From: an uncultured Helicobacteraceae bacterium
GTDB lineage: Bacteria; Campylobacterota; Campylobacteria; Campylobacterales; UBA6016
Assembly (NCBI GenBank): GCA_937973585.1
Contig: CALJKN010000182.1
Span: forward strand, 1-27,307
DNA length: 27,307 bases
Direction: 5' to 3'
Of the stretch, positions 6,391 to 14,768 are shown one piece after another. Position 1 is the first letter of the stretch; each line of letters begins with the position of its first letter. The notes beneath the pieces were generated by a model. The model had not been told where the DNA came from. It saw nothing but the letters and a program-made list of their open reading frames with translations, and did no database searches. Position numbers and translations under genes: made by a program.

Positions 6391-7824
6391 CTAGCAAGAG
6401 AATGAAGTCAAGAATTCGAATGGATGAGGTCTAGCTTCATAAGGCCAGATTTGAGTTTCAAACAAGAATTGTTTGTAAGTCTCAAGCATATCAGGTGTAA
6501 ATACGCCTGTTGATTTTAGGAAATCCCAGTCTGCGATTAGAGATTCAGCGGCACCTCTTAGAGTGTGCGGCATTTGCTTGATACCTTTTTCTCTAATTTC
6601 ATCAAGAGTAAGTTCAAATAGATCTTCCTCTCTCGGCTCACCCGGATCGATTTTGTTTTGTATGCCGTCGATACCCGCAAGAAGCATTGCAGAGAACGCA
6701 AGGTATGGGTTTGCAGTTGAGTCAGGGAATCTAAATTCGCATCTTTTTGCTTTTGGGCTAGATACGTATGGGATTCTGCATGATGCCGATCTGTTTTGAG
6801 CGGAGTATGCAAGGATTGAAGGTGCTTCAAATCCTGGGATAAGTCTTTTGTATGAGTTTGTTGACGGGTTTGTGAACGCCGCAAGAGCTCTAGCATGTTT
6901 TAGTACGCCACCGATATAGTATAGAGCCGTATCGGAAAGACCTTGGTATTTATCGCCTGCAAATGTGTTTTCGCCACCGTTCCAGATTGATTGGTGCACG
7001 TGCATACCGTTACCATTGTCGCCGTAAAGCGGTTTTGGCATAAATGTAGCAGTTTTACCGTTCATAGCGGCAACCATTTTTACAACATATTTTACTTTTT
7101 GTACGTTGTCGGCAGCCTCTACAAGCGTACCGAATCTAACGCCGATTTCGCCTTGACCTTGTGCAACTTCGTGGTGAACAACGAAAGTTTCAAGACCTAC
7201 CTCTTCCATTACTTTTACCATTTCAGCTCTAAGGTCAACCATTGTATCGACCGGAGCTACAGGGAAGTAACCGCCTTTCGTACCAGGTCTGTGACCTGAG
7301 TTGAAGCCGTTTTCACCATAAGATTTTGCAGAGTTCCAGATACCTTCTTCGCTATCTATTTCGTAGTATTGGCAGTTGATATCGCTTTTTACTTTGATAT
7401 CGTCAAAAACGAAAAACTCATTTTCAGGACCAAAGTATGCAGTGTCGCCTAGACCTGTAGTTTTTAGGTATTCAAGAGCTTTTTTTGCTATTGCTCTAGG
7501 ACATTTTGCATATAGTTCGTTGTTGTAGATATCGTATGCGTCACAGAAAACTACCAGTGTAGGATCGGCCGTAAACGGATCTACGAAAAACGCTTTAGCG
7601 TCAGGGATTAGTTGCATATCCGACTTATTGATCGGTTGCCAGTAAGGGATGGAGCTTCCGTCAAAAGGTACACCTTTGAAGCTGTCTTCGTCTATAGATT
7701 TTACGTTGTAAGATACGTGATGCCAAGTTCCTTTGAAGTCCGTAAATCTGAAATCTACGAATTCAATTTCTTTTTCTTTGATTACGTCAAATATTTTTTT
7801 GACGTCTTCGGCGCTGCTGTACAT
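6391..7824 (-). CDS. glnA: Glutamine synthetase, type I
   Basis: This 477-residue protein makes glutamine from glutamate, ammonia and ATP as a cytoplasmic dodecamer. Motifs in order are FRFTDFKGTWHHV, the Asp-50-type loop PFDGSSIPYW, GPENEFFVFD (metal ligands), NGNGMHVHQS, NRSASCRIPY and RCEFRFPD. Where enteric enzymes carry the adenylylated Tyr in NLYDLP, this protein reads DLFEL with Phe at residue 403, so control by GlnE adenylylation is not expected. Helicobacter GlnA is known to lack this site too. The start has GGAG six bases upstream. glnA sits downstream of hisK on the same strand, with its own promoter likely in the 90-base gap. Confidence 0.96.
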   Translation of the reverse strand: MYSSAEDVKKIFDVIKEKEIEFVDFRFTDFKGTWHHVSYNVKSIDEDSFKGVPFDGSSIPYWQPINKSDMQLIPDAKAFFVDPFTADPTLVVFCDAYDIYNNELYAKCPRAIAKKALEYLKTTGLGDTAYFGPENEFFVFDDIKVKSDINCQYYEIDSEEGIWNSAKSYGENGFNSGHRPGTKGGYFPVAPVDTMVDLRAEMVKVMEEVGLETFVVHHEVAQGQGEIGVRFGTLVEAADNVQKVKYVVKMVAAMNGKTATFMPKPLYGDNGNGMHVHQSIWNGGENTFAGDKYQGLSDTALYYIGGVLKHARALAAFTNPSTNSYKRLIPGFEAPSILAYSAQNRSASCRIPYVSSPKAKRCEFRFPDSTANPYLAFSAMLLAGIDGIQNKIDPGEPREEDLFELTLDEIREKGIKQMPHTLRGAAESLIADWDFLKSTGVFTPDMLETYKQFLFETQIWPYEARPHPFEFLTSFSC

Positions 7825-7863
7825 TCATAACTCCATTTGTAAGTTCAGCTATTAATAAAGTAG

Positions 7864-7869
7864 CTTATA
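7864..7869 (-). promoter_or_regulatory. Possible glnA -10 box
   Basis: On the minus strand the sequence TGTTATAAG contains an extended -10-like TATAAG about 40 bases before the glnA start. The upstream DNA is A/T-rich. No sigma-54 GG-N10-GC pattern was seen here. Confidence 0.4.
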
Positions 7870-7910
7870 ACAAAATTGTAGCGAAAAAGATTTTTAATTT
7901 ACCGCAAATG

Positions 7911-7929
7911 TTGATTAAAAATTAATCAA
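7911..7929. repeat. Perfect AT-rich inverted repeat at the hisK 3' end
   Basis: TTGATTAA (7911-7918) and TTAATCAA (7922-7929) flank AAA. The repeat overlaps the hisK stop codon (7915-7917) and lies about 45 bases upstream of the proposed glnA -10. It could be a weak transcript end for hisK or an operator for glnA. The sequence does not decide this. Confidence 0.4.
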
Positions 7930-8694
7930 GTTTATTTTTCTATTTTCAAAATAAGCATAATTCTTAAAACCGATAGATTTTGCAAGCTCCATATTCTCCG
8001 ACATTTTGAATCCGATATGGGATGGGTCGTGTGAATCGCTACCGAACGTTATTGGGACTTCAAACTCCAAAATAGTAGACAAAAGCTCATTTGATGGGTA
8101 TGCTTCATTGACGGGCTTTCGTAAGCCGGAGGCATTTATTTCTATCGCCATCCCCGCTTTTTTTATCTCCTCTATCGCTTTTTTTGCCATTTTTGCCGTA
8201 TCTTTGGGTTGCTTAAAATTAAACACTTTTAAAAGATCCATATGTCCAACTATATTAAAAGCCTTTGTTTCTGCCATTTGTGCTATGAGCTTAAAATATT
8301 CCGTCCAAGTCTCGGTAGCATCTTTGTTGGCGTATTCTCCTATAAACTCTGGATTATCAAATCCCCAACTCTCTATAAAGTGTACAGACCCTATCATGTA
8401 GTCAACCTCTCTATCCAAAACCCTTTTATCGACATACCCCGGTAGATAGTCGACCTCGTAGGCGAGTTTTATATCGATTTTGTCTTTGTATTCGTCTTTT
8501 AGCTCCGCTATTTCTCTCTCATAGCCGTCCATCTGCTCAAAAGTCATCCTGTAGCCTTCATCGAACTTCATAGGGGCATGGTCGGAAAAACCGAAGAGAT
8601 TGATTTTTTTCTCAATGGCTTTTTCAATGAATTCTCTAGGGCTCCCTTTGGCATGGTTGCATAGAGGTGTGTGGTTGTGTAAATCTACTATCAT
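7915..8694 (-). CDS. hisK: Histidinol-phosphatase, PHP family
   Basis: This 259-residue cytoplasmic protein has the PHP metal-binding set: DLHNHT at the N-terminus, GFSDHAP, YEVDYLPG, GSVHF, GHMDLLK and GSDSHD near the end. The length and motif order match the HisK/YtvP histidinol-phosphate phosphatase group, which performs the step before histidinol dehydrogenase in histidine synthesis. No other his gene is nearby, and PHP phosphatases can act on other phosphate esters, so the assignment rests on family resemblance. No strong Shine-Dalgarno precedes ATG 8694. It is divergent from cheZ. Confidence 0.85.
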   Translation of the reverse strand: MIVDLHNHTPLCNHAKGSPREFIEKAIEKKINLFGFSDHAPMKFDEGYRMTFEQMDGYEREIAELKDEYKDKIDIKLAYEVDYLPGYVDKRVLDREVDYMIGSVHFIESWGFDNPEFIGEYANKDATETWTEYFKLIAQMAETKAFNIVGHMDLLKVFNFKQPKDTAKMAKKAIEEIKKAGMAIEINASGLRKPVNEAYPSNELLSTILEFEVPITFGSDSHDPSHIGFKMSENMELAKSIGFKNYAYFENRKINLINF

Positions 8695-8756
8695 TTTTAA
8701 AATACGCTTTTGTGTTTAGGTTTTACGTGGTTAATAAAATTATAAATGAAAAAAGC

Positions 8757-8762
8757 TATAAT
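8757..8762 (+). promoter_or_regulatory. Probable -10 box of the cheZ-trhP-purE... operon
   Basis: A perfect TATAAT (in AGCTATAATTCT) lies 50 bases before the cheZ ATG in the divergent hisK-cheZ gap. No good -35 is seen, as is usual for this phylum. It is the only strong promoter candidate at the head of the long operon. Confidence 0.5.
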
Positions 8763-8812
8763 TCTCCGATATTGAAGAGCGCCCAGTTTAGACTTTAAAA
8801 AGGTAAAGAGTA

Positions 8813-9508
8813 ATGACTCAAGAAGAGCTTGACAGGCTTATGAACGGCGATTTCGATGACGAAGTCGAGTCCGCCGGAGATAATAACGGTACACATGAAA
8901 CGCATACCACTAGTGACGGATTTGATGAGATAGCCAGTTTAAATAACTATGATCTGAGCCCTACCAAGAGTTGGCCGCCGCCGCCGCCGTTAACGGAGAA
9001 TAAAGTTGTTCATCAGCTAGATGACGTAACAAAAGAGTCGGAAGAAAAAGCGACGCAGATTTTTGATATGTTAGAGCATATATCAAATGACTCTATGGAG
9101 TCTGAAATACCTATGGGGCAAATCACCGATACCCTGAATTCGGTATCCGAGCTTTTAATGAAACTATCGGAAAAATTTCCGAACTTTGAAGTATTTAAAA
9201 CTGAAAACGAAAAGATACAAAACGCCCTTGCCTCTGCCGAAGATGTCAATATGAGGCTTTCAAATATAGGGATGAATACCCTGAGTGCCATGGATATGAT
9301 GCAGTATCAGGATATTCATAGACAAAAAATAGAGAGGGTCATCAACATAATGAGGGCGCTTTCAAACTATATGAATAAACTCTTTGAGGGCAAGATTGAC
9401 GACGAAAAACGTGTCAGTAGCGCAAAACATATTCACGGTGATGAAAACAACGATGTTGCCGATGACGACGATATAGAGGCGCTAATAGCCGCATTCGGAC
9501 AAAAATGA
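8813..9508 (+). CDS. cheZ: CheY-P phosphatase CheZ (Campylobacterota type)
   Basis: This 231-residue protein is mostly helical. The N-terminal ~50 residues are acidic and disordered and end in a five-proline run before a charged helix. The core has the CheZ hairpin; the active-site pattern QDIHRQ (D167 and Q171, spaced as D143/Q147 in E. coli) lies in MMQYQDIHRQKIERVINIM. CheZ dephosphorylates CheY-P to reset the flagellar motor signal. Overall similarity to enteric CheZ is low, as known for Helicobacter and Campylobacter CheZ. An acidic stretch and a short C-terminal IEALIAAFGQ helix suit CheY binding. It overlaps trhP by 4 bases (ATGA). Confidence 0.88.
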   Translation: MTQEELDRLMNGDFDDEVESAGDNNGTHETHTTSDGFDEIASLNNYDLSPTKSWPPPPPLTENKVVHQLDDVTKESEEKATQIFDMLEHISNDSMESEIPMGQITDTLNSVSELLMKLSEKFPNFEVFKTENEKIQNALASAEDVNMRLSNIGMNTLSAMDMMQYQDIHRQKIERVINIMRALSNYMNKLFEGKIDDEKRVSSAKHIHGDENNDVADDDDIEALIAAFGQK

Positions 9509-10776
9509 CCGAAACAAAAGTAGAGCTTCTCTCTCCTGCGGGAGATCCGGAGAAGTTCAGAGTAGCATTAGAGTATGGTGCCGATGCCGTATATGGGGGG
9601 GTAAGCCATTTCTCTCTTCGTATTAGGAGCGGCAAAGAGTTTGATATGGAGAGTTTCAAAGAGGCCATAGAGTATGCCCATGCCAGAGGCAAAAAAGTAT
9701 ACGCTACGGTAAACGGATTTCCTTTTAACTCTCAGCTGGGTCTTGTAGAGAAACATTTGGCAGCTTTAGCCGAGCTGAAACCGGACGCTTTTATAGTGTC
9801 TACACCCGGCGTTATAAAACTTGCAAAAAAGATAGCACCCGATATAGGCATACACCTTTCAACTCAGGCAAACGTTCTAAACTATATGGATGCCGAGGCG
9901 TATGCGGATATGGGGATAACCCGTATCATAGCGGCCAGAGAGTGCAGTATGAAAGATTTGGAAGGGATAAAAAAACATCTTCCGAATCTGGAGATAGAGA
10001 TTTTTGTTCACGGCTCCATGTGTTTTGCCTATAGCGGCAGGTGTCTGGTGTCGTCTTTGCAGATGGGGCGCGTTCCAAACCGCGGGAGTTGTGCAAATGA
10101 TTGCCGTATGCCATATGAGGTATTTGTAGAAAATCCAGAACACAAAACTCTCATGCGACTGGAGGAGATTCCGGGCGAGGGGACGTATCTTTTTAACGCC
10201 AAAGACCTAAATCTATCGCAACATATAAAAGAGATACTTGATAGCGGCGTGATAGACAGTCTAAAGATAGAGGGGCGGACAAAAAGCCTCTACTATGCGG
10301 CCGTAACCGCAAAAACATACCGGAAAGCTATAGACGATTATTATGCCGGAAAATTTGACGGCGGTTATTATGAGAGCGAGTTAAATACCCTCAAAAACAG
10401 AGGCTATACCGACGGATATATTGTTTCCAGACCATTTGAGCGAGATGATTCTCAAAATATGCAAACGGCTATGAGTGACGGTGAATTTCAAGTAAAAGCA
10501 TTTGTTCCGGAAGATGGGCTATATTTTTATTGCAAGGACAAGATATTTCCGGGTGACGAGATAGATATATTGTTGCCTTACGGCGGTAAAGTAGAGGATT
10601 GTGATAACGATATCGGAAGTGTCTATGTCAGGGACGGTAAGCAGGTAATAGTTTTTAAAAAAATTATTACGGAGGGCGAAAAAGAGCTTGACAGCGTACA
10701 CAGCGGCAATACAAATAAAATACTTTTGCCGACACTATTCCCTAAATTTAGCTTTTTAAGAAAAAAGGAGGATTAA
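9505..10776 (+). CDS. trhP: U32-family tRNA hydroxylation protein TrhP (YegQ)
   Basis: This 423-residue protein is close along its length to E. coli YegQ/TrhP, which works in prephenate-dependent 5-hydroxyuridine formation at tRNA position 34. Visible are ELLSPAGD at the N-terminus, YGADAVYGGVSHFSLR, the U32 signature EIFVHGSMCFAYSGRCLVSS, a second Cys pair (SCANDCRMPY), SLKIEGRTKS and a C-terminal beta domain. The four Cys may bind an Fe-S cluster. Older annotation calls this family peptidase U32 (collagenase). The gene starts within the cheZ stop (ATGA) and is followed by purE after two bases. Confidence 0.88.
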   Translation: MTETKVELLSPAGDPEKFRVALEYGADAVYGGVSHFSLRIRSGKEFDMESFKEAIEYAHARGKKVYATVNGFPFNSQLGLVEKHLAALAELKPDAFIVSTPGVIKLAKKIAPDIGIHLSTQANVLNYMDAEAYADMGITRIIAARECSMKDLEGIKKHLPNLEIEIFVHGSMCFAYSGRCLVSSLQMGRVPNRGSCANDCRMPYEVFVENPEHKTLMRLEEIPGEGTYLFNAKDLNLSQHIKEILDSGVIDSLKIEGRTKSLYYAAVTAKTYRKAIDDYYAGKFDGGYYESELNTLKNRGYTDGYIVSRPFERDDSQNMQTAMSDGEFQVKAFVPEDGLYFYCKDKIFPGDEIDILLPYGGKVEDCDNDIGSVYVRDGKQVIVFKKIITEGEKELDSVHSGNTNKILLPTLFPKFSFLRKKED

Positions 10777-10778
10777 AA

Positions 10779-11273
10779 ATGGCTTTTGTTTCAATTATAA
10801 TGGGTTCAAAGAGTGATTACGATGTTATGAAAAACTGTGCCGAGACACTTGAGAAATTCGGTATCGCATATGAAATACTCGTTTCAAGTGCACATAGAAG
10901 TCCGGATAGAACGCATCATTACGTCAAAGAGGCCGAGGGCAAAGGGGCAAAAGTGTTTGTCTGTGCCGCCGGAATGGCCGCCCATTTGGCGGGTGTTGTA
11001 GCCTCTTTGACCACAAAACCGGTTATCGGTGTCCCGATGAAGGGTGGACTGATGGACGGTCTGGATAGCTTGCTCTCCACAGTGCAGATGCCGGGCGGTA
11101 TGCCTGTTGCGACGGTAGCGGTAGGTAAAGCGGGAGCCACGAATGCGGCGTATCTGGCTATGCAGATAATGGCACTATCCGATGATGAACTATCTGCTAA
11201 ACTGCTAAAAGATAAAGAGAAAAAGGCAAAAGCGGTCGAAGAGGATTCGGCCACAATAGAGAAGAGAATATAA
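10779..11273 (+). CDS. purE: N5-carboxyaminoimidazole ribonucleotide mutase
   Basis: This 164-residue class I PurE converts N5-CAIR to CAIR in purine synthesis. Motifs are IIMGSKSDYDVM, SSAHRSPDRTHHYV, AAGMAAHLAGVVAS, PVIGVPM and STVQMPGGMPVATVAVG. A charged C-terminal tail after residue ~135 is longer than the catalytic core needs. The ribosome site is strong (AGGAGG eight bases before ATG) and lies inside the end of trhP. No other pur gene is in the window, so it is here as part of a conserved mixed-function operon. Confidence 0.96.
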   Translation: MAFVSIIMGSKSDYDVMKNCAETLEKFGIAYEILVSSAHRSPDRTHHYVKEAEGKGAKVFVCAAGMAAHLAGVVASLTTKPVIGVPMKGGLMDGLDSLLSTVQMPGGMPVATVAVGKAGATNAAYLAMQIMALSDDELSAKLLKDKEKKAKAVEEDSATIEKRI

Positions 11274-11291
11274 GAGCCAAAAGGAGCCTTG

Positions 11292-11768
11292 ATGTCAACG
11301 TGGATAGCGCTAGATGAGTTTGCATCGATAGTCGGCAAGAGTAGCGAAGAGGTAAAATCGCTATGTCGGGATGGTATGCTTGCGTTTAAAGACGAAGACG
11401 GCCGTTTTTTTATCGATGTCGGTAGCGGCACACAGTTGGTTCTTAGGTCGACGGATGCTATATCGGACTTTGAGAACCAAAGTTCCGGAGAGATGGTGCA
11501 CTCATCCTTTGCCGAAAAAACCATCGGGACGATAATAGCTTTTCACGAGAGGGTTTTGGAGGCAAAAGAGGAGACTCTGGAGACTTTGAGGCGTGAGAAT
11601 AAGTTTCTAAAAGAAGGTCTAATCTCCATGCAAGAGATTTACGACGAAGATAGAAAGACGATAGACGCTTTAACCAAACAGCTAGAGGCGGCACAAGAAG
11701 AGCTTGAATTTACAAAGAGAAAATACAAACTGATGTGGGGGCAAGTGGTCGAAAACCACGCCAAATAA
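11292..11768 (+). CDS. Small coiled-coil protein, DUF3972-like
   Basis: This is a 158-residue protein. ATG 11292 has AAGGAG five bases upstream; the TTG just before it is too close. Residues 3-50 (TWIALDEFASIVGKSSEEV... DEDGRFFIDV) resemble a MerR/excisionase-type winged helix. From about 85 to 150 it is a long coiled coil (LEAKEETLETLRRENKFLK...). The position between purE and glyQ matches the Campylobacter gene Cj0703, and I think the family is DUF3972, but that name is from memory. A DNA-binding or scaffolding role is possible; the function is unknown. The stop overlaps the next start by one base (TAATG). Confidence 0.75.
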   Translation: MSTWIALDEFASIVGKSSEEVKSLCRDGMLAFKDEDGRFFIDVGSGTQLVLRSTDAISDFENQSSGEMVHSSFAEKTIGTIIAFHERVLEAKEETLETLRRENKFLKEGLISMQEIYDEDRKTIDALTKQLEAAQEELEFTKRKYKLMWGQVVENHAK

Positions 11769-12412
11769 TGTCACAAAATATAATAATCTTCGATCTGGAC
11801 GGAACCCTTGTAGATAGCGGTGAGAATATAGCAAGAGCTATCAACTACACTAGAGAGCGGCTTGGGCTTAGCATAGTTGCTTCCGATTTTGTTTTAAATC
11901 ACATCAACAAAGACGACATTAACGCCGCAAAAGTTTTTTACGGGACAAACTGTTTTACCGAGGAGCAGAGAGGGCATTTTGAACCTTACTACGACTCCAT
12001 CTGCCACATGGATATTGCCCTTTATGATAGGGTGGAGGAGTTTTTGGAGAGATTCAAAACCCTTGACTTTAAGATGGGTGTTGCAACAAACGGGAAAAGT
12101 ACATTTGCAAAAAAAATGCTCTCGCAACTAAAAGTGGACGGTTATTTCGATTTTATATACGGAGCCGATTCGGTAGCATATCCAAAGCCAAACCCTCAAA
12201 TGCTTTTAAAGATTCTTGACGGATACGACTTTGAAGAGGGCTCAAAGGCGCTTATGGTGGGGGATAGCATAAAAGACGTAAAAGCGGCTAAGGCAATAGG
12301 GATAACATCTGCCGTTGCCGAGTGGGGCTTTGGGGATGAAAAGCCTATCGGAGACAAGAATCTCACCGATACAAACGAGCTAGACTGGATTATAGATTTT
12401 TTTAAGGACTGA
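11768..12412 (+). CDS. HAD-family phosphatase, phosphoglycolate phosphatase-like
   Basis: This 214-residue cytoplasmic HAD hydrolase has motif I IIIFDLDGTLVDS, motif II VATNGK, motif III YPKPNP and motif IV MVGDSIKDV, with a helical cap between I and II. This is the Gph/PGP layout, but cap residues do not fix the substrate. The start at ATG 11768 overlaps the previous stop (TAATG). It has no Shine-Dalgarno, and a GTGGT/ACCAC hairpin lies just before it (11745-11759), so re-initiation is likely. It ends three bases before glyQ. Confidence 0.85.
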   Translation: MSQNIIIFDLDGTLVDSGENIARAINYTRERLGLSIVASDFVLNHINKDDINAAKVFYGTNCFTEEQRGHFEPYYDSICHMDIALYDRVEEFLERFKTLDFKMGVATNGKSTFAKKMLSQLKVDGYFDFIYGADSVAYPKPNPQMLLKILDGYDFEEGSKALMVGDSIKDVKAAKAIGITSAVAEWGFGDEKPIGDKNLTDTNELDWIIDFFKD

Positions 12413-12415
12413 TGC

Positions 12416-13291
12416 GTGATTACTTTTAGTGAAATGTTTTTAAAGCTTCAAGAGTTTTGGATGAAGGAGGGGTGTTCTATCGTTCAGCCTTATGACCTGC
12501 CGGCAGGGGCTGGGACTTTTCATCCGGCTACGCTTCTTAGAAGCCTTGACAGGAGACCTTGGAGCGTTGCGTATGTTGCCCCCAGCCGTAGACCGTCAGA
12601 CGGTAGATACGGCGAAAACCCAAATAGACTAGGGGCATACTATCAGTTTCAGGTAATTATAAAGCCAAGTCCGGATGGAATACAGGAAAAATACCTCAAA
12701 AGCTTAGAGTTTTTGGGGCTAAACCTTGCCGAACACGACATAAGATTTGTTGAGGACAACTGGGAGTCTCCGACGCTTGGCGCATGGGGGCTCGGTTGGG
12801 AGGTCTGGCTAGACGGTATGGAGGTTACCCAGTTTACCTATTTTCAGCAAGTAGCCGGAATCTCTTGTGATCCTGTTGCGGTTGAGATAACGTACGGTAT
12901 GGAGAGACTCGCTATGTATTTGCAAGGGGTTGAAAACGTCTATGAGCTCTCATGGAACGACTCTTACAAATACGCCGACATACACTTTGAGACCGAAAGA
13001 GAGTTTAGCGCCTATAACTTTGAAGTCGCAAATACGGCTATGCTATTTCGCCACTTTGATGATGCGATAAACGAATGTAAAAACTGCTTAGAACACGGTC
13101 TGCCGCTTCCTGCTTACGACCAGTGCGTCATAGCCTCGCACTGCTTTAATACCCTTGATGCCAGAAAAGCGATATCGGTTACCGAAAGGGCAAACTTTAT
13201 CCTTAAGATTAGAGAGCTTGCAAAATCGAGCGCAACCTTGTACAAAGAGCAAGAGGAAGAGAGGGAAGAGAGGCTAAAGAGGTTTGGATGA
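12416..13291 (+). CDS. glyQ: Glycyl-tRNA synthetase alpha subunit
   Basis: This 291-residue catalytic subunit of the alpha2beta2 glycyl-tRNA synthetase is full length. It shows SIVQPYDLPAGAGTFHPATLLR, RRPSDGRYGENPNRLGAYYQ, GAWGLGWEVWLDGMEVTQFT and GMERLAMYLQG. It starts at GTG 12416 with AAGGA seven bases upstream, inside the end of the HAD gene. The beta subunit gene glyS is not next door and not in this window. The stop overlaps the nif3-like start (ATGA). Confidence 0.96.
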   Translation: MITFSEMFLKLQEFWMKEGCSIVQPYDLPAGAGTFHPATLLRSLDRRPWSVAYVAPSRRPSDGRYGENPNRLGAYYQFQVIIKPSPDGIQEKYLKSLEFLGLNLAEHDIRFVEDNWESPTLGAWGLGWEVWLDGMEVTQFTYFQQVAGISCDPVAVEITYGMERLAMYLQGVENVYELSWNDSYKYADIHFETEREFSAYNFEVANTAMLFRHFDDAINECKNCLEHGLPLPAYDQCVIASHCFNTLDARKAISVTERANFILKIRELAKSSATLYKEQEEEREERLKRFG

Positions 13292-14010
13292 AACTTTCCG
13301 AAATATACTCGTTCTTAAACTCTCTCAGCCCGTTTGAGCTTGCCGAGGGATGGGATAATAGCGGACTTATCGTGGGGGATATGGGTGCTACGATAGAAAC
13401 GGTATATCTATCCTTGGAGCCGACGTTTGAGGTGGTTTCGGCAATTGGCGAAGGCTCTTTGCTTGTAACCCACCATCCGCTCATTTTTTCCCCTCTAAAA
13501 AAGCTTGATTTTTCAGATGCTACCGTCCGCACCATTTGCCTTGCCGTGCAAAAAAATATCTCAATTGTAGCAATGCATACAAACTACGATAAAACACATC
13601 TAAACGAGTATTTTGCAACAAATGTGATGGGCTTTAACAGTGTTACCAAAGATGGGTTTTTGGTGTATGCAGATGTCGATACCGAGTTTGGCGATTTGGC
13701 GGAGTCGGTCAAACAAAAACTGGGATTACCGGTCATAAACTGTGTCGAAAAAACCGGAAAAATAAAAAAAGTTGCAATAGTAACCGGAAGCGGTGCATCT
13801 TTTTTAAACAAGGTAAATGCAGATTGTCTGATAACCGGTGATATCAAATACCACGATGCCGTAAATGCGAAAGAGGCGGGAATAGGGGTAATTGACGTTA
13901 CCCATTATGCGTCAGAGGCGGTTTTTTGCGACTCAATGCTTGAAAATTTGAAAATTTTGCCGATTCGGGTTATAATTTCAAATTCAAAAAATCCGCTTAA
14001 ATTTTTTTAA
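13288..14010 (+). CDS. Nif3/YbgI family dinuclear metal-centre protein
   Basis: This 240-residue protein has the short form of the NIF3 family (no central insert). Likely metal ligands are in VTHHPLIF (HH), MHTNYDKT and the C-terminal VTHYASE with its His and Glu. Other family marks are GWDNSGLIVGD and TGDIKYHDA. Family proteins form toroidal hexamers with a two-metal site and are often annotated as GTP cyclohydrolase I type 2. The physiological reaction is poorly established. The ATG overlaps the glyQ stop by 4 bases. A strong promoter for the next gene lies within its last 60 bases. Confidence 0.88.
   Translation: MKLSEIYSFLNSLSPFELAEGWDNSGLIVGDMGATIETVYLSLEPTFEVVSAIGEGSLLVTHHPLIFSPLKKLDFSDATVRTICLAVQKNISIVAMHTNYDKTHLNEYFATNVMGFNSVTKDGFLVYADVDTEFGDLAESVKQKLGLPVINCVEKTGKIKKVAIVTGSGASFLNKVNADCLITGDIKYHDAVNAKEAGIGVIDVTHYASEAVFCDSMLENLKILPIRVIISNSKNPLKFF
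13948..13976 (+). promoter_or_regulatory. Near-consensus internal sigma-70 promoter upstream of flgZ
   Basis: TTGAAA (13948-13953) and TATAAT (13971-13976) are separated by exactly 17 bases and lie inside the 3' end of the nif3-like gene, about 70 bases before flgZ. This is the best -35/-10 pair I saw in the window. It would let flgZ, waaA and the downstream genes be transcribed apart from the cheZ promoter. Confidence 0.55.
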
Positions 14011-14045
14011 GATATACAAACAAACAACAAGGGAAAAAATCGTTT

Positions 14046-14768
14046 ATGAACCAAGAGCTGAAAAAGATTATAGAGCTTGCCAAAATAGACTATGAGATTG
14101 ATTCTTTCGGCCCTAAAGAGGAGTCTTTGAAGTCGGAGCTAAACAAGCTAGTCGGCAAAGCGGCGGAGATAAAAGCAAAAATAGAGTCGCTAAACGAAGA
14201 GGCGAAAGAGTGTAGATTTAAGATAGCAAAACACGACACCCACCTAAAAGAGCTTTCCGCAAAACTTGCAGATATATCGAAAAAATCATCTACTCTAAAA
14301 ACAGAAAGGGAGATAAAAGCTCTTCAAGTTGAAGAGGACATAGCCAGAGAGCAAATCGATTTTGCAAATGAAGAGATTGGAAGACTTGAGAATCTGGAGT
14401 CGGGAAAAAAAGATGAGGCTAAAAAACTAGCCGATTCGGTCGGAAAAATAGAAGAGGATATCAAGGGTTACGAAACATCTTTGGCTAGCGACCTCTCGGC
14501 TTTGGAAGAGTCAAAAAAGAGCGTCTATGAGAAAAAAGACAAACTCGTGTACGAGGTAAACCCTAAAGTATATTCGTTCTACCAAAAAATTAAAAGATGG
14601 GCCGGCTCATCTACGGTTGTTTCTGTTAGAGCAAAAGCTTGTAGCGGTTGCAATATCGTTTTGACCGACAACGACTATAGAAAAGTTATAAGAAGCGAAG
14701 AGATAAACACCTGCTCAAACTGCGGTAGAATCCTCTATTTGGATGAGACGGAGGCCGAAAACGGCTAA
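14046..14768 (+). CDS. flgZ: Coiled-coil C4-type zinc-ribbon protein, HP0958/FlgZ-like
   Basis: This is a 240-residue protein. Residues 1-175 are a long coiled-coil hairpin rich in Lys/Glu. A C-terminal zinc ribbon follows, with CSGC and CSNC pairs about 25 residues apart. This matches the HP0958 family. In Helicobacter pylori that protein binds RpoN and flaA mRNA and is needed for flagella. A link to the sigma-54 promoter of flgF in this window is an inference. The 35-base gap upstream has AAGGG at an unusually long distance from ATG. The start of waaA overlaps its 3' end by 26 bases. Confidence 0.8.
   Translation: MNQELKKIIELAKIDYEIDSFGPKEESLKSELNKLVGKAAEIKAKIESLNEEAKECRFKIAKHDTHLKELSAKLADISKKSSTLKTEREIKALQVEEDIAREQIDFANEEIGRLENLESGKKDEAKKLADSVGKIEEDIKGYETSLASDLSALEESKKSVYEKKDKLVYEVNPKVYSFYQKIKRWAGSSTVVSVRAKACSGCNIVLTDNDYRKVIRSEEINTCSNCGRILYLDETEAENG

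Noticed and set aside
10919..11524. 201-codon minus-strand frame across purE and the DUF3972-like gene
   Set aside because: It spans two real genes in antisense, its translation is Ser/Ala-rich without motifs, and it has no promoter or ribosome site.
11745..11759. GTGGT/ACCAC hairpin before the HAD gene as a regulatory switch
   Set aside because: The stem is five base pairs, lies in coding sequence and has no T-tract; I keep it only as context for re-initiation.
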